DNA of 64,000 bases from Novosphingobium sp. (GTDB taxonomy: Bacteria > Pseudomonadota > Alphaproteobacteria > Sphingomonadales > Sphingomonadaceae): positions 1 to 64,000 of the forward strand of contig JAUYQH010000139.1 of the NCBI GenBank assembly GCA_030697365.1, read 5' to 3'. A model generated the notes under the pieces. That model was not told where the DNA came from and ran no database searches. It was given only the letters and a program-made list of their open reading frames with translations. Below, piece after piece: positions 15,545 to 24,575 of this stretch (position 1 is the stretch's first letter; each line of letters begins with the position of its first letter). The position numbers were made by a program, and so were the translations under genes.

Positions 15545-17758
15545 TTAGCGATTGCTCACCACATATCGACGAACGGCATGTGTCGCCACTTCGGCGCGGG
15601 TGAAGTGGACCGGCTTGGTCCGGTGCGCGGCGAACAGCGGGGCCTGATCGGTGAAGTGCCGGCTGTTGGGCCGGGTCGTCGCCGCGCCGAACGGCTGGAT
15701 CGAGCGCGAAGTGACCGGCGCGCCCCCGCCGGGCCATTCCACAAACATCAGGAAGCTGTCGCCGTGCTTGACCGGCAGGCGTCCGTCGGGGGCATCCTTG
15801 AGCCATGAGGTCGACGCCCGCAACGTGTCGCCCCCGCCGTCGAGCGGAAGGTCGACCTTGTACGGTCCCGGCCCCTGGCGCAGCCGCAGCACCTCGCCCA
15901 GCGGCGGGTCGATCCGCCCGAAATGCGTCTTGAGGTGCGCCACGCGGTTGGCCAGTTCCCGGCGCGCGTCGGGCGCAGGTTTGAGGCCATAGCTGCTCGC
16001 CATCCCTTCCTGGATGTACATCACCGCCAGCGCATCGGCGGCGCCCTTGCCGTCAGCAGTCATGTCCCACGTAGCGAGCAACTTCTGCGCCTTGGCCAGT
16101 TCGGGATCGTCGCGCAGGTCAAGCGCGGCGGCGGCATCGAGCATCCATTTGACGTAGCCTTCGCGCTCGTAGCCGGTGTCGTACTTGATCCGCATCAGCT
16201 CGAGCCGCCCGATCGGGTTCGTCGCGCTCATCAGGCGGGCGGCACGGCGGGTGCGGTTGGTCACGTCCAGCTCTATCCCCAGCAGCGGCGAGAACGCCGC
16301 GGGATCGAGTTCGCTGCCCGGTCCGGCGGCGACGAAGGGCGTGTTGTTGGCGTTGAACAGGAAGCCCGAGGCCGGATCGACGATCCTGGGCACCTGGTCC
16401 CACGGCGCGAGCTTGCGCCAGATCAGCCGCGATTGGTCGCCCCGCACCACCCCGCGCCAGCCCGGACCGGCGACGCGCTCGGGCATTGAGGCGTTGTAGA
16501 GGAAGGCGATCTTTCCGGTGTTATCGGCATAGACGAAATTGGTCGATGGCACCCCACGCGTCTTGAGCGCGGCTTCCCATTGATCGAACGTGGTGGCTCG
16601 GTTGAGCCGGTAGTACGTGGTCAGCTGGTCGATGTTGTCGATCCCGGCATAGCGGAAGGCGAACGCGCCCTTGGGGTTGACCACTGCGGGGCCGTGGCGG
16701 GTGCGCCAGACGGTCCGCGGCACCGGCAGCACCAGCGGCCCGAAGCGCACGGGCACCCACACGCGTTTGCCCGTGAACGGCAGCCATTGGCCGTCGAGGC
16801 GGTACTTCGTCCCCGTCTCGTCGAGCACCAGTTTGTAAATGTCGGTCAGATCGGCGCGGTTGACTGTGTTGGTCCAGCCCAGCGTCTCGTTGTGGCCGAG
16901 GAACGGGAACGGCGAGCCGGGAAAGTTTGCCCCGGCGAAGTGCCAGCCCTCGTCGCTGTCGACCACCAGCTCGTACCACGCGGTGCCGCCCCAGAACGGC
17001 TGGTGGCTGTTGGAGACCAGCCGGGTGACCCCGTCCCCGGAGCGCGCGGGAGCGACTGCGAACGCGTTCGATCCGGCAAGCTCGGCATCCTCGCCCAGTG
17101 GCAGCGGACCGGGCTTGGTGGATTCAAGCAGGTCGCCGCCGCCTTCGGCATATGTCGGCTCGTCAGTGCCATTCAGCACCGGCCCGTGCTCGCGGCGCGG
17201 GGATTTGCCCGCCACCAGCGGGCCGATGATCTTCTCGAGCCCGAAGAAGAATGGCTGGCGCAGCGCAAAGCCGGTGGCGACGTCGCGGCCGTTCACCGGG
17301 AACAGCCTCGCCAGCTTGACTTCGCCGGGGTGGGTCGCGGCGTACCTGTTGAGCCCGCTGGCGTAGGCCTCGATCAGCGCGCGGACATCGGCGGGAAGCT
17401 CGTCGTAGTGCCGCCGCACGGTGCCGCGCGCGTCGAGCAGGTGCAGCGCGAAATCGACCCCGGCGCCGTCGGCCCCGGCAATAGCGCCATAGCGCCCGCG
17501 GGTCATCGCCAGCACGTCCTGCAACGTCGCGAAATCGTCCTCGGAATGCGCCCAGGCGACTCCGAAGGCGACGTCGGCATCGGTTCGCCCATGGATATGC
17601 GGCACCCCGAACTCGTCGCGAGTAATGTCGGCGGAATAGGCACGGGGCGGTGGTGGTGAGGATGTGGGTGCGAAGAACGGCTCCCATGTCATCAGCGCAA
17701 CAAGGACGAGCAGCAGGGTGATCAGCAGCACCCAGCCGATGCGTTTCGCGATGGTCAC
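15545..17758 (-). CDS. penicillin acylase-family Ntn hydrolase (AHL acylase-like)
   Basis: 737 aa. An N-terminal membrane segment (residues 8-26) precedes the alpha chain (DEFGVPHIHGRTDADVAFGV). The self-cleavage site is seen as LAGSNAFAV, making Ser230 the new N-terminal nucleophile of the beta chain. VSNSHQPFWGGTAWYELVV follows, matching the conserved NDPH-like substrate loop. Relatives hydrolyse beta-lactams, acyl-homoserine lactones or other N-acyl compounds in the periplasm. The substrate cannot be decided from sequence. The gene ends 43 bp ahead of the M16 peptidase gene on the same strand and is divergent from yqgE. Confidence 0.92.
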   Translation of the reverse strand: MTIAKRIGWVLLITLLLVLVALMTWEPFFAPTSSPPPPRAYSADITRDEFGVPHIHGRTDADVAFGVAWAHSEDDFATLQDVLAMTRGRYGAIAGADGAGVDFALHLLDARGTVRRHYDELPADVRALIEAYASGLNRYAATHPGEVKLARLFPVNGRDVATGFALRQPFFFGLEKIIGPLVAGKSPRREHGPVLNGTDEPTYAEGGGDLLESTKPGPLPLGEDAELAGSNAFAVAPARSGDGVTRLVSNSHQPFWGGTAWYELVVDSDEGWHFAGANFPGSPFPFLGHNETLGWTNTVNRADLTDIYKLVLDETGTKYRLDGQWLPFTGKRVWVPVRFGPLVLPVPRTVWRTRHGPAVVNPKGAFAFRYAGIDNIDQLTTYYRLNRATTFDQWEAALKTRGVPSTNFVYADNTGKIAFLYNASMPERVAGPGWRGVVRGDQSRLIWRKLAPWDQVPRIVDPASGFLFNANNTPFVAAGPGSELDPAAFSPLLGIELDVTNRTRRAARLMSATNPIGRLELMRIKYDTGYEREGYVKWMLDAAAALDLRDDPELAKAQKLLATWDMTADGKGAADALAVMYIQEGMASSYGLKPAPDARRELANRVAHLKTHFGRIDPPLGEVLRLRQGPGPYKVDLPLDGGGDTLRASTSWLKDAPDGRLPVKHGDSFLMFVEWPGGGAPVTSRSIQPFGAATTRPNSRHFTDQAPLFAAHRTKPVHFTRAEVATHAVRRYVVSNR

Positions 17759-17816
17759 CGTCTTGCCCCCATTTTCTGGTGTCGTCGCTTCCGGCCCGTC
17801 GCCGGTCGCAAAGCTT

Positions 17817-17845
17817 TTGGATTTGCTCGATTCGTGTCTTACCCT
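17817..17845 (+). promoter_or_regulatory. promoter-like element placing the yqgE start at +1
   Basis: TTGGAT at 17817-17822 and TACCCT at 17840-17845 are 17 bp apart. The ATG begins 9 bases after the -10 element, so transcription would begin at or within two bases of the start codon. Confidence 0.45.
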
Positions 17846-17853
17846 GCCCGCTC

Positions 17854-18414
17854 ATGAGCGAAGTGCAATACCTCACCGGCCGCTTGCTGCTCGCCATGCC
17901 CGGGATGGGCGATCCGCGCTTCGACCAGGCGGTGATCGCGATGTGTGTCCACGACGCCAACGGCGCGCTGGGGATCGGCCTCGGCAAGCTTCATCCCGGC
18001 CTGCGGTTTCGCCAGATCCTCGGCAACGTCGGGCTCGATCCGGGCGAGGCGCCCGATGCTCCGGTTCACAACGGCGGCCCGGTCGAAACCCAGCGCGGCT
18101 TCATCCTCCACTCGCCCGAATGGCGCTGCGACGACACGATCCTGGTCGAAGGCCAGTACGGCCTGTCGGCCAGCCTCGAGGCGCTGCGCGCGATCACCCG
18201 CGGCGAAGGGCCGGCGCGCTGGGTGTTCGCACTGGGTTATGCCGGCTGGGGCCCGGGCCAACTCGACGACGAGATGCAGCGGCATGGGTGGTACGCCGCC
18301 GAGGGGCACAACCGCATCGTGTTCGACACCCCCGCCGCGGTGCGCTGGACCGCGACGTGGAAGGCCGAGGGGATCGACCCGGCGCTGCTGGCGAACACGA
18401 CCGGGCGGGCTTGA
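17854..18414 (+). CDS. YqgE/AlgH family protein
   Basis: 186 aa, the normal length for the family. It begins YLTGRLLLAMPGMGDPRFDQ, then VIAMCVHDANGALGIGLGK, then VHNGGPVETQRGFILHS, which are diagnostic family blocks. Structures show a compact alpha/beta fold; its molecular function is not established. The start at ATG 17854 is preferred over an earlier in-frame one because the conserved block begins six residues later and because the promoter-like -10 element lies just before it. It faces the acylase gene divergently and converges on the SPOR protein gene. Confidence 0.9.
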   Translation: MSEVQYLTGRLLLAMPGMGDPRFDQAVIAMCVHDANGALGIGLGKLHPGLRFRQILGNVGLDPGEAPDAPVHNGGPVETQRGFILHSPEWRCDDTILVEGQYGLSASLEALRAITRGEGPARWVFALGYAGWGPGQLDDEMQRHGWYAAEGHNRIVFDTPAAVRWTATWKAEGIDPALLANTTGRA

Positions 18415-18449
18415 GAGAGTTCCGCCAATCAAACCAAACGGAGGTCGGC

Positions 18450-19295
18450 TTACCGTTTCACCTGGCACCCTTGGCCCGAGGCCTTGAGGCTGGCGCATAG
18501 CGCGTTGGCCGCGGCGAGATCGCCCGCCACCGCCTGGAGGCGGAAGACGCGGCCGAAGTCGGCCTGGCCTTCAATCACCCGGTGCTTGACCCCCGACAGC
18601 GCCTCGTGCCGCCCGACGAGCGCGGACCAGCCCTTCTCGGCATCGGCGGCGGAGGTGTAGGCGCCGACCTGGACCCCGACCCCGCCCGTGGCGGCGGGCG
18701 AGGCGGTGGCCGTCGCCGAGGGGCTGGCCTTGGGCACTGGCATCGCCGAAGTCGCCGGCTCGGGGGTCGCGGTGCCGGTGGAGCCGGGGGCCGGTTCTTC
18801 GCCCGCGATCGTTCCGCTGCGGGTTTCGCCCTGCGCTACCGCATAGCTGGTATCGCCGGTGCCCGCGAACTTCTTGCCACCGGGATCCTCGGGCGCGACC
18901 TTGTAGGGGCCGGCATCGGCGCGGATCAGGCTGCCGTCGGCCTCGCCCGTGCCGCGATTGCTGGCGAACCATACCGCGCCGACGATCATCGCCAGCGCGA
19001 CCAGCCCAAGCAGCAGAAAGCCGATGATCCGCCCGCTGTCGAAACCCTCTTCGGCATCGATGTCATCGGCGGATTCGAGCCAGGGCAGGCGTTCGTCGCC
19101 GTCGTCGAGCCCGAGCCGCGGCGGAAATGGGGGCGTGTCGCCGTAATCGTAATCAGGCTCGCCGGCATCCTCGTCCCAGCGCGGCGGGACTGGAGTTCCC
19201 GCGGGGGGAATGGCGTCCTCGGGCGGCAAGTCCTCGCCGGTGAAAATGGACTTTCTGCCGTCCTTGCCCGGATCGTTGGGATCGTTGCCTGCCAT
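18450..19295 (-). CDS. SPOR domain-containing membrane protein
   Basis: 281 aa. A polar, acidic N-terminus (residues 1-88, rich in Pro/Asp) is cytoplasmic. One membrane segment follows (IIGFLLLGLVALAMIVGAVW, about 90-109), then a Pro/Ala/Thr-rich periplasmic linker, then a C-terminal SPOR domain (about 205-281; VGVQVGAYTSAADAEKGWSA). SPOR domains bind denuded septal peptidoglycan, as in FtsN and DedD, so a cell-division or cell-wall role is likely. It starts 4 bp after argS on the same strand; the pairing of argS with a SPOR gene is common in alphaproteobacteria. Confidence 0.9.
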   Translation of the reverse strand: MAGNDPNDPGKDGRKSIFTGEDLPPEDAIPPAGTPVPPRWDEDAGEPDYDYGDTPPFPPRLGLDDGDERLPWLESADDIDAEEGFDSGRIIGFLLLGLVALAMIVGAVWFASNRGTGEADGSLIRADAGPYKVAPEDPGGKKFAGTGDTSYAVAQGETRSGTIAGEEPAPGSTGTATPEPATSAMPVPKASPSATATASPAATGGVGVQVGAYTSAADAEKGWSALVGRHEALSGVKHRVIEGQADFGRVFRLQAVAGDLAAANALCASLKASGQGCQVKR

Positions 19296-19299
19296 GCGC

Positions 19300-21054
19300 C
19301 TAGAGCTCCTCGGCCGCTTCCACCCCCAGGATGGCGAGGCCGTTGCGGACAACCTGCCCGATCTGCGCGACGAGGAAAAGTCTCGCGGCGGTTAGCTGAC
19401 GGTCTTGTGTCACAATGAAGCGCTTGTCCGGACGGTCGTTGCCCAGGTTCCAGTGGGCGTGGAAGGCCGCGGCGAGATCGTAGAGGAAAAACGCGACGCG
19501 GTGCGGCTCGCGCGCCGCGGCGGCGCCCTCGATAACCCGCGGGAATTGCGCAGCGAGTTTGACCAGCGCCAGTTCCTCGGCCTCGAGTCGGTCGATCGCC
19601 GCCATGTCGGGCACGATCCCCTCGACCGCCGCCTTGCGCAGCGTCGAGCGGGCGCGGGCGTGGCAGTACTGGACGTAGAATACCGGGTTGTCCTTCGACG
19701 CCTCGACCACTTTGGCGAAGTCGAAGTCCATCTGCGCTTCGGGCTTGCGGGTCAGCATGGTGAAGCGAACCACGTCCTTGCCCACTTCGCCCACCACGTC
19801 GGCGAGCGTGACGAAGTTGCCGCTGCGCTTCGACATCTTGACCGGCGCGCCGTTGCGCAACAGCTGAACCATCTGGACGATCTTGATCTCGAACGGCTTG
19901 GGCGTGGCACCGTCTGCCCCGGTCAGCGCAGCGACCGCGGCCCTGATCCGCTTGACCGTACCCGCGTGATCCGCCCCCCAGATATCGACCAGCGCGTCGG
20001 CGCCCTGCGCCTTCTGGAAGTGATAGGCGAGGTCGGCGCCGAAATAGGTCCAGGTGCCGTCAGACTTGCGGATCGGGCGGTCCTGATCGTCGCCGAATTG
20101 GGTCGAGCGGAACAGCGGCAGTGTGACCGGCTCCCAATCCTCGTCCGGCGTTTTGCCCTTGGGTGCCTCGAGCACGCCGTCGTAAACCAGGTCGTGCGCG
20201 CGCAGCCAGGCTTCGGCCTGTTCGGGCTTGCCCGCGGCCTGGAGCTCGGCCTCGGAGCTGAACAGGTCGTGATGGATGCCGAGCAGCGCGAGATCGGTGC
20301 GGATCATCACCAGCATCGCCGCAACGGCGCGCGCGCGGAACAGGGCGAGCCATTCGGTTTCGGGGGCGGCGGCGTAGCGGCCGCCGAATTCGGCAGCGAG
20401 GTCCTGCGCCACCGGGACGAGATAATCGCCCGGGTAGAGCCCTTCGGGGATTTCACCGATGTCTTCGCCCAGCGCCTCGCGATAGCGCAAGTGGACCGAG
20501 CGGGCGAGCACGTCGACCTGCCCGCCGGCGTCGTTGACGTAGTATTCGCGGATGACTTTGTGGCCTGCCGCCTCAAGCAGCGTGGCAAGCGCATCGCCGA
20601 TCACCGCGCCGCGGCAGTGCCCCATGTGCATCGGCCCGGTCGGGTTGGCCGAGACGTACTCGACGTTGACCGTGGTTCCCGCGCCGAAGCCGGAGCGGCC
20701 ATAGGCATCGCCCGCTTCGGCGATCGCGCGCAGCTCGTCGCGCCAGGCGGCGGGGTTCAGGCGCATGTTGATGAACCCCGGCCCGGCGACATCGGCGGCG
20801 TCGATCCCCGGCGCGGCACGCAGTTCGATCGCCAGCGCCTCGGCAAGCGCGCGCGGGTTGGTAGCCGCAGGCTTGGCCAGGACCATCGCGGCGTTGGTCG
20901 ACAGATCGCCATGCGCGGGATCGCGCGGCGGCTCGCAGGTGATGGCGGCGCGGCTCAGCCCGCCGGGCAGCGATCCCGCGCCCTCGAGCCGGTCGAGCGC
21001 GGCGGCAATGTGGCCGGTGTAGGTGGCGAACAGGTTGACGGGGGTAGCAGTCAT
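19300..21054 (-). CDS. argS: arginyl-tRNA synthetase
   Basis: 584 aa, class I synthetase. The HIGH-type motif is HMGH (His143-His146) within ANPTGPMHMGHCRGA; the KMSKS-type motif is KMSKRSG at about residue 400. The N-terminal additional domain (about 1-100) recognises the tRNA D-loop, and the C-terminal helical DALR domain (AAFHAHWNLGNDRPDKRFIV) binds the anticodon. It charges tRNA(Arg) in the cytoplasm. It is followed 4 bp later by the SPOR gene and preceded by a palindromic repeat pair. Confidence 0.97.
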   Translation of the reverse strand: MTATPVNLFATYTGHIAAALDRLEGAGSLPGGLSRAAITCEPPRDPAHGDLSTNAAMVLAKPAATNPRALAEALAIELRAAPGIDAADVAGPGFINMRLNPAAWRDELRAIAEAGDAYGRSGFGAGTTVNVEYVSANPTGPMHMGHCRGAVIGDALATLLEAAGHKVIREYYVNDAGGQVDVLARSVHLRYREALGEDIGEIPEGLYPGDYLVPVAQDLAAEFGGRYAAAPETEWLALFRARAVAAMLVMIRTDLALLGIHHDLFSSEAELQAAGKPEQAEAWLRAHDLVYDGVLEAPKGKTPDEDWEPVTLPLFRSTQFGDDQDRPIRKSDGTWTYFGADLAYHFQKAQGADALVDIWGADHAGTVKRIRAAVAALTGADGATPKPFEIKIVQMVQLLRNGAPVKMSKRSGNFVTLADVVGEVGKDVVRFTMLTRKPEAQMDFDFAKVVEASKDNPVFYVQYCHARARSTLRKAAVEGIVPDMAAIDRLEAEELALVKLAAQFPRVIEGAAAAREPHRVAFFLYDLAAAFHAHWNLGNDRPDKRFIVTQDRQLTAARLFLVAQIGQVVRNGLAILGVEAAEEL

Positions 21055-21076
21055 CAGGGGCGATCCGGAAATGAGG

Positions 21077-21148
21077 GCACCCCCGTGAAGGCGGGGGTCT
21101 CAGGCGGCGGGCGCCTGACTTCCTGAGATCCCCGCCTTCGCGGGTACT
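21077..21148. repeat. paired GAAGG-core palindromic repeat (copy 2)
   Basis: ACCCCCGTGAAGGCGGGGGT at 21079-21098 is followed by CTCAGG. The inverted partner begins CCTGAGATCCCCGCCTTCGC at 21122-21141. About 21 of 26 bases match across the two arms. It lies between two minus-strand genes: the upstream lipoprotein's stop codon and the argS start. Confidence 0.75.
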
Positions 21149-21164
21149 CTCGTAAACCGCAGCC

Positions 21165-21818
21165 TCATCGGGTGGCGTTGTAGGCGATCTGCTGCTCGCT
21201 CAACTGGAAGCCGATCAGCACCTCGAAGCTTGCGCGGGCCAGCGCGGCGCGGACGTCGGGTTCGGCGAGCGGGTCGACCGCGGCGTTTTCGTCGCCGGCC
21301 TTGCGCTTGGCGGTGATCCGCTTGCGGATGTCTTCGGGCAGCGTCGCCTCGGCGCGATCGATGTAGGATGCGGCCTGGGCGTGTGCCTGGGCGCGCTCCT
21401 GCCCATCGGCGAAGCTGAGCGTGACCGTGCCGACCCGCTTGGCGATCACCGCGGTGCCGGAGCGGACCACGGTGACGAAATAGGGCAGCTGGACGGTCCG
21501 CGCGCCGCGCACGTCGGTGCGCCGGGCGAGCACGTCGAAGTCGGCCACGGTATAGACTTTGTCGCCGCTGTCGTTGCACTGGCTGCGCACGTTGGTCAGC
21601 GAAGCGGTCAGGTCGATTGCCGCGGAATCGGTGCGTCCCGGCGCGGTGAACTGGGTGATGTCGCCGGTGTATTCGGGGACTCCGACCGAGGGACAGGCGG
21701 TGCGCAGCGCGGTGACGCCGACCCCCGAATCGACCACCAGCTCGCCCTTCTTGGCGCAACCTGCTGCGAGCGCGAGCAGGGGGAGGGTGGAGAGGGCGAG
21801 GAAACGGGTGGATGTCAT
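21165..21818 (-). CDS. lipoprotein of unknown function
   Basis: 217 aa. A lipoprotein signal peptide ends in LAAGC with the modified cysteine at residue 21. The mature N-terminus has a pair of Cys residues ([12 protein letters not shown] and SQCNDSG) that could form a disulphide. Blocks [20 protein letters not shown] and [20 protein letters not shown] are distinctive. I do not recognise a named family, but the layout (lipobox, then a beta-rich domain, then a basic helix) fits an outer-membrane or inner-membrane anchored periplasmic protein. It is divergent from ispH. Confidence 0.8.
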   Translation of the reverse strand: MTSTRFLALSTLPLLALAAGCAKKGELVVDSGVGVTALRTACPSVGVPEYTGDITQFTAPGRTDSAAIDLTASLTNVRSQCNDSGDKVYTVADFDVLARRTDVRGARTVQLPYFVTVVRSGTAVIAKRVGTVTLSFADGQERAQAHAQAASYIDRAEATLPEDIRKRITAKRKAGDENAAVDPLAEPDVRAALARASFEVLIGFQLSEQQIAYNATR

Positions 21819-21868
21819 GGGGCTCAGCGTCCTTGGTGTCGCGCGGTTCTCTAGCCATCCCGGCGGCT

Positions 21869-21897
21869 TTGCGAAAGGCGCGAATTGGGGGTAGGGC
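21869..21897 (+). promoter_or_regulatory. promoter-like element of ispH
   Basis: TTGCGA at 21869-21874 and TAGGGC at 21892-21897 have a 17-bp spacer. The -10 element ends 8 bases before the ispH ATG at 21905, which predicts a leaderless or near-leaderless mRNA. Confidence 0.5.
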
Positions 21898-21904
21898 GCG
21901 CCCG

Positions 21905-22852
21905 ATGAACACCTCCTTGCCTCCCTTGCGCATGCTGATTGCCGCGCCGCGCGGATTCTGCGCCGGTGTCGACCGCGCGATCGAGATCGTCGAGCGCGCG
22001 ATCGAGCTGCACGGCGCGCCGGTTTATGTCCGCCACGAGATCGTCCACAACCGCTTCGTGGTCGATGCCCTGAAGGCCAAGGGCGCGGTGTTCGTCGAGG
22101 AGCTCGATCAGGTGCCCGACGGGGTACCGGTGGTGTTTTCCGCGCACGGCGTACCCAAGGCGGTGCCCGCGCAAGCCACCGCGCGCGGACTCGACTGGCT
22201 CGATGCCACTTGCCCGCTCGTCAGCAAAGTCCACCGCCAGGCCGAGCGCCATATCGAGGCAGGACGGCACATCGTTTTCGTTGGCCACAAGGGCCATCCC
22301 GAAGTGATCGGCACTTTCGGCCAAGTGCCCACGGGCACAATGACGCTGGTCGAGACGGTGGCGGACGTCACCGCGCTGGGTTTCGCGCCGGGCACGGCAC
22401 TCGCCTTCCTCACCCAGACGACGTTGTCGGTCGACGACACTGCCGAGATCATCGCCGCCTTGAAGGCGCGCTATCCGGCCATCGCCGGGCCGAAGGCCGA
22501 GGACATCTGCTATGCCACCTCCAACCGCCAGGCCGCGGTGAAGCGGATTGCGGCGGAGTGCGATCTGGTGCTGGTGATCGGCGCGCCCAACAGCTCGAAC
22601 TCGCTGCGCCTGGTCGAAGTGGCCGAGCGGCTCGGCACGCCCGCGCGGCTGATCCAGCGCGCCGCCGAAATCGCGCCTGAATGGCTCGACGGCGTGGCTA
22701 CGCTCGGCCTCACCGCGGGTGCTTCGGCCCCCGAGGCACTTGTCCGTGAGGTGGTGGAGATGCTCGGTCGGTGGCGCGAAGTATCCGAGGAAACCGTGGT
22801 CAGCGCCGAAGAGCGGATGGTCTTCAAGCTGCCCCGGCAGCTCGTCGCCTGA
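21905..22852 (+). CDS. ispH: 4-hydroxy-3-methylbut-2-enyl diphosphate reductase
   Basis: 315 aa. The last enzyme of the MEP isoprenoid pathway reduces HMBPP to IPP and DMAPP using an iron-sulphur cluster. The three cluster cysteines are present: Cys19 in [12 protein letters not shown], Cys103 in [11 protein letters not shown] and Cys202 in [10 protein letters not shown]. The substrate-binding motifs VFSAHGVP and [11 protein letters not shown] are also there. ATG 21905 is chosen because the conserved N-terminus starts eight residues later and a -10-like element abuts it. It is 9 bp upstream of thrB, in an operon with thrB and rnhA. Confidence 0.97.
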   Translation: MNTSLPPLRMLIAAPRGFCAGVDRAIEIVERAIELHGAPVYVRHEIVHNRFVVDALKAKGAVFVEELDQVPDGVPVVFSAHGVPKAVPAQATARGLDWLDATCPLVSKVHRQAERHIEAGRHIVFVGHKGHPEVIGTFGQVPTGTMTLVETVADVTALGFAPGTALAFLTQTTLSVDDTAEIIAALKARYPAIAGPKAEDICYATSNRQAAVKRIAAECDLVLVIGAPNSSNSLRLVEVAERLGTPARLIQRAAEIAPEWLDGVATLGLTAGASAPEALVREVVEMLGRWREVSEETVVSAEERMVFKLPRQLVA

Positions 22853-22861
22853 CCCGGCGCG

Positions 22862-23854
22862 ATGGCCGTCTATACCCACATCGGCGCCGAAGCGATGGCC
22901 GCGCTGATCGCCGTGTACGAGGTCGGCGATCTGGTTTCGGCCAAGGGCATCGCCGAGGGCGTATCCAACAGCAACTGGCTGATCGAAACGACCGGGGCTC
23001 GCGGCTTCGATGGAAAAGCGGGCGGCGCGCGGTTCATCCTCACGATGTACGAGCTGCGGATCGAGATCGGCGACTTGCCCTATTTCCTCTCGCTGCTCGA
23101 TCATCTCGCCGCGCACGATTGCCCGGTGCCGCGCACCATTCATGATCGCGACGGCCGCCTTTTTCGCCGGCATGACGGCAAGGCAATCGCGCTGATCGAA
23201 TTCCTTCCCGGGGTCTCGGTCAGCGAACCGACCGTGGGTCAGGCGCGAGCGGTGGGCGCGGCGCTCGCCCGGATGCATCTGGCCGCAGCCGATTTTTCGG
23301 GCACGCGGGCCAATGCCATGGGCGTGCCCGAATGGCAGCGGCTGGCGGGCGCCTGCGGGCAGGACGGGTTGCGCTCGATCGACCCGCTGCTCGCCGCCTT
23401 GGTGGCTCGCGAGATGCCCGTGTTGGCCGACCGGTGGCCCGATGACCTGCCCCGCTCGGTGATCCACGCCGATCTGTTTCCCGACAACGTCCTGATGCTG
23501 GGCGAGCGGGTGACCGGACTGATCGACTTCTATTTCGCCTGCAACGACCTGACCGTCTACGACGTCGCGGTGACCCATGCCGCCTGGTGCTTCGCCGACG
23601 AGGGGCGCCGGTTCCGGCCCGACCTGTCCGCCGCTTTGCTTGCCGGGTATGAATCGCTGCGGCCGTTGTCGGCGCGCGAGCGCGCGGCGCTGCCGCTGCT
23701 CGCGCGGGGCGCGGCGATGCGTTTTGCGCTGAGCCGCGCCTACGACTGGCTCAACACCCCGCCCGGCGCGCTGGTCACGCGCAAGGACCCGATGGTCTTC
23801 GCGCGCCAGCTCGCCTTCTACGCCGATCCCGCCAATGCTTCGGTATTTGGGTGA
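22862..23854 (+). CDS. thrB: homoserine kinase (APH-fold type)
   Basis: 330 aa. This is the aminoglycoside-phosphotransferase-like ThrB found in alphaproteobacteria and pseudomonads. The N-terminus [20 protein letters not shown] is typical. The catalytic loop is [10 protein letters not shown] and the magnesium-binding motif [10 protein letters not shown]. It phosphorylates homoserine in threonine biosynthesis. It follows ispH by 9 bp, and its TGA overlaps the GTG start of rnhA by 4 bp; this ispH-thrB-rnhA order is widely kept in the group. Confidence 0.94.
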   Translation: MAVYTHIGAEAMAALIAVYEVGDLVSAKGIAEGVSNSNWLIETTGARGFDGKAGGARFILTMYELRIEIGDLPYFLSLLDHLAAHDCPVPRTIHDRDGRLFRRHDGKAIALIEFLPGVSVSEPTVGQARAVGAALARMHLAAADFSGTRANAMGVPEWQRLAGACGQDGLRSIDPLLAALVAREMPVLADRWPDDLPRSVIHADLFPDNVLMLGERVTGLIDFYFACNDLTVYDVAVTHAAWCFADEGRRFRPDLSAALLAGYESLRPLSARERAALPLLARGAAMRFALSRAYDWLNTPPGALVTRKDPMVFARQLAFYADPANASVFG

Positions 23855-24291
23855 AGCACGTCGAGATTTTTACCGATGGCGCGTGCAAGGGCAATCCCGG
23901 TCCGGGCGGATGGGGCGCGCTGCTGCGGATGGGGCGTCACGAAAAGGAGCTGTCCGGATCGGAGCCTGCGACCACCAACAACCGGATGGAACTGACCGGC
24001 GCGATCCGCGCGCTTCAGGCGCTGGCCGAGCCGTGCCGGGTCACGCTCCATACCGACAGCAAGTACGTGCTCGACGGGATCACCCGCTGGGTCCACGGCT
24101 GGCAGAAGAACGGCTGGCGCACCGCGGCGAAGAAGCCAGTGCTCAACGCCGAGCTGTGGCGCGAACTGATCGAGGCGGTGCGCCCGCACCGCGTCGAGTG
24201 GGTCTGGGTAAAGGGCCACGACGGCCACCCTGAAAACGAGCGCGTCGATGCGCTCGCCAGCGCGGCGGCCGAGGCGGCGAGGGGAACCTAG
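23851..24291 (+). CDS. rnhA: ribonuclease HI
   Basis: 146 aa. The four catalytic acids of RNase HI are present: Asp9 in [15 protein letters not shown], Glu47 in NNRMELTGA, Asp69 in LHTDSKYV and Asp133 in ENERVDALA, with the nearby catalytic-loop His in [13 protein letters not shown]. It degrades RNA in RNA-DNA hybrids. The start codon is GTG (23851) and overlaps the thrB stop codon (GTGA). It converges with the YegP-like gene. Confidence 0.96.
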   Translation: MKHVEIFTDGACKGNPGPGGWGALLRMGRHEKELSGSEPATTNNRMELTGAIRALQALAEPCRVTLHTDSKYVLDGITRWVHGWQKNGWRTAAKKPVLNAELWRELIEAVRPHRVEWVWVKGHDGHPENERVDALASAAAEAARGT

Positions 24292-24318
24292 AACGTCATA
24301 AAAGGATGTGGGAGTGAC

Positions 24319-24501
24319 TCAGCCCGCGGTGGTGTCCACCGTCGCAGCGCCTGGGCCGTTCTTCTTGATCGATTCGATCGCGTTCTTGGCGCTGGCTTTG
24401 GACGAATAGCCCTCGGTCCAGAAGATCGTTTCCGAATTGTAGCAGAAATACGCGACGAACTCGCCGCCCTTGTTTTTCCTGATCTCGAAGCGATGCGCCA
24501 C
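24319..24501 (-). CDS. DUF1508/YegP-family small protein
   Basis: 60 aa. The motifs FEIRKNKGGEFVAYF and GYSSKASAKNAIESIKKN match the single-repeat DUF1508 fold (E. coli YegP has two repeats). Members form small beta-beta-alpha dimers; their function is unknown. The start is GTG at 24501, supported by a GGGAG ribosome-binding site 8 bases upstream; no ATG gives the conserved N-terminus. It appears to be transcribed alone, converging on rnhA, 74 bp after the minus-strand oxidoreductase gene. Confidence 0.85.
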   Translation of the reverse strand: MAHRFEIRKNKGGEFVAYFCYNSETIFWTEGYSSKASAKNAIESIKKNGPGAATVDTTAG

Positions 24502-24575
24502 TTGTGATTCTCCCGTCCGATGCGACCCGCGGCTTTGGTAACGATTGCACGACCCGAACGGAAGATTCGATTTCG

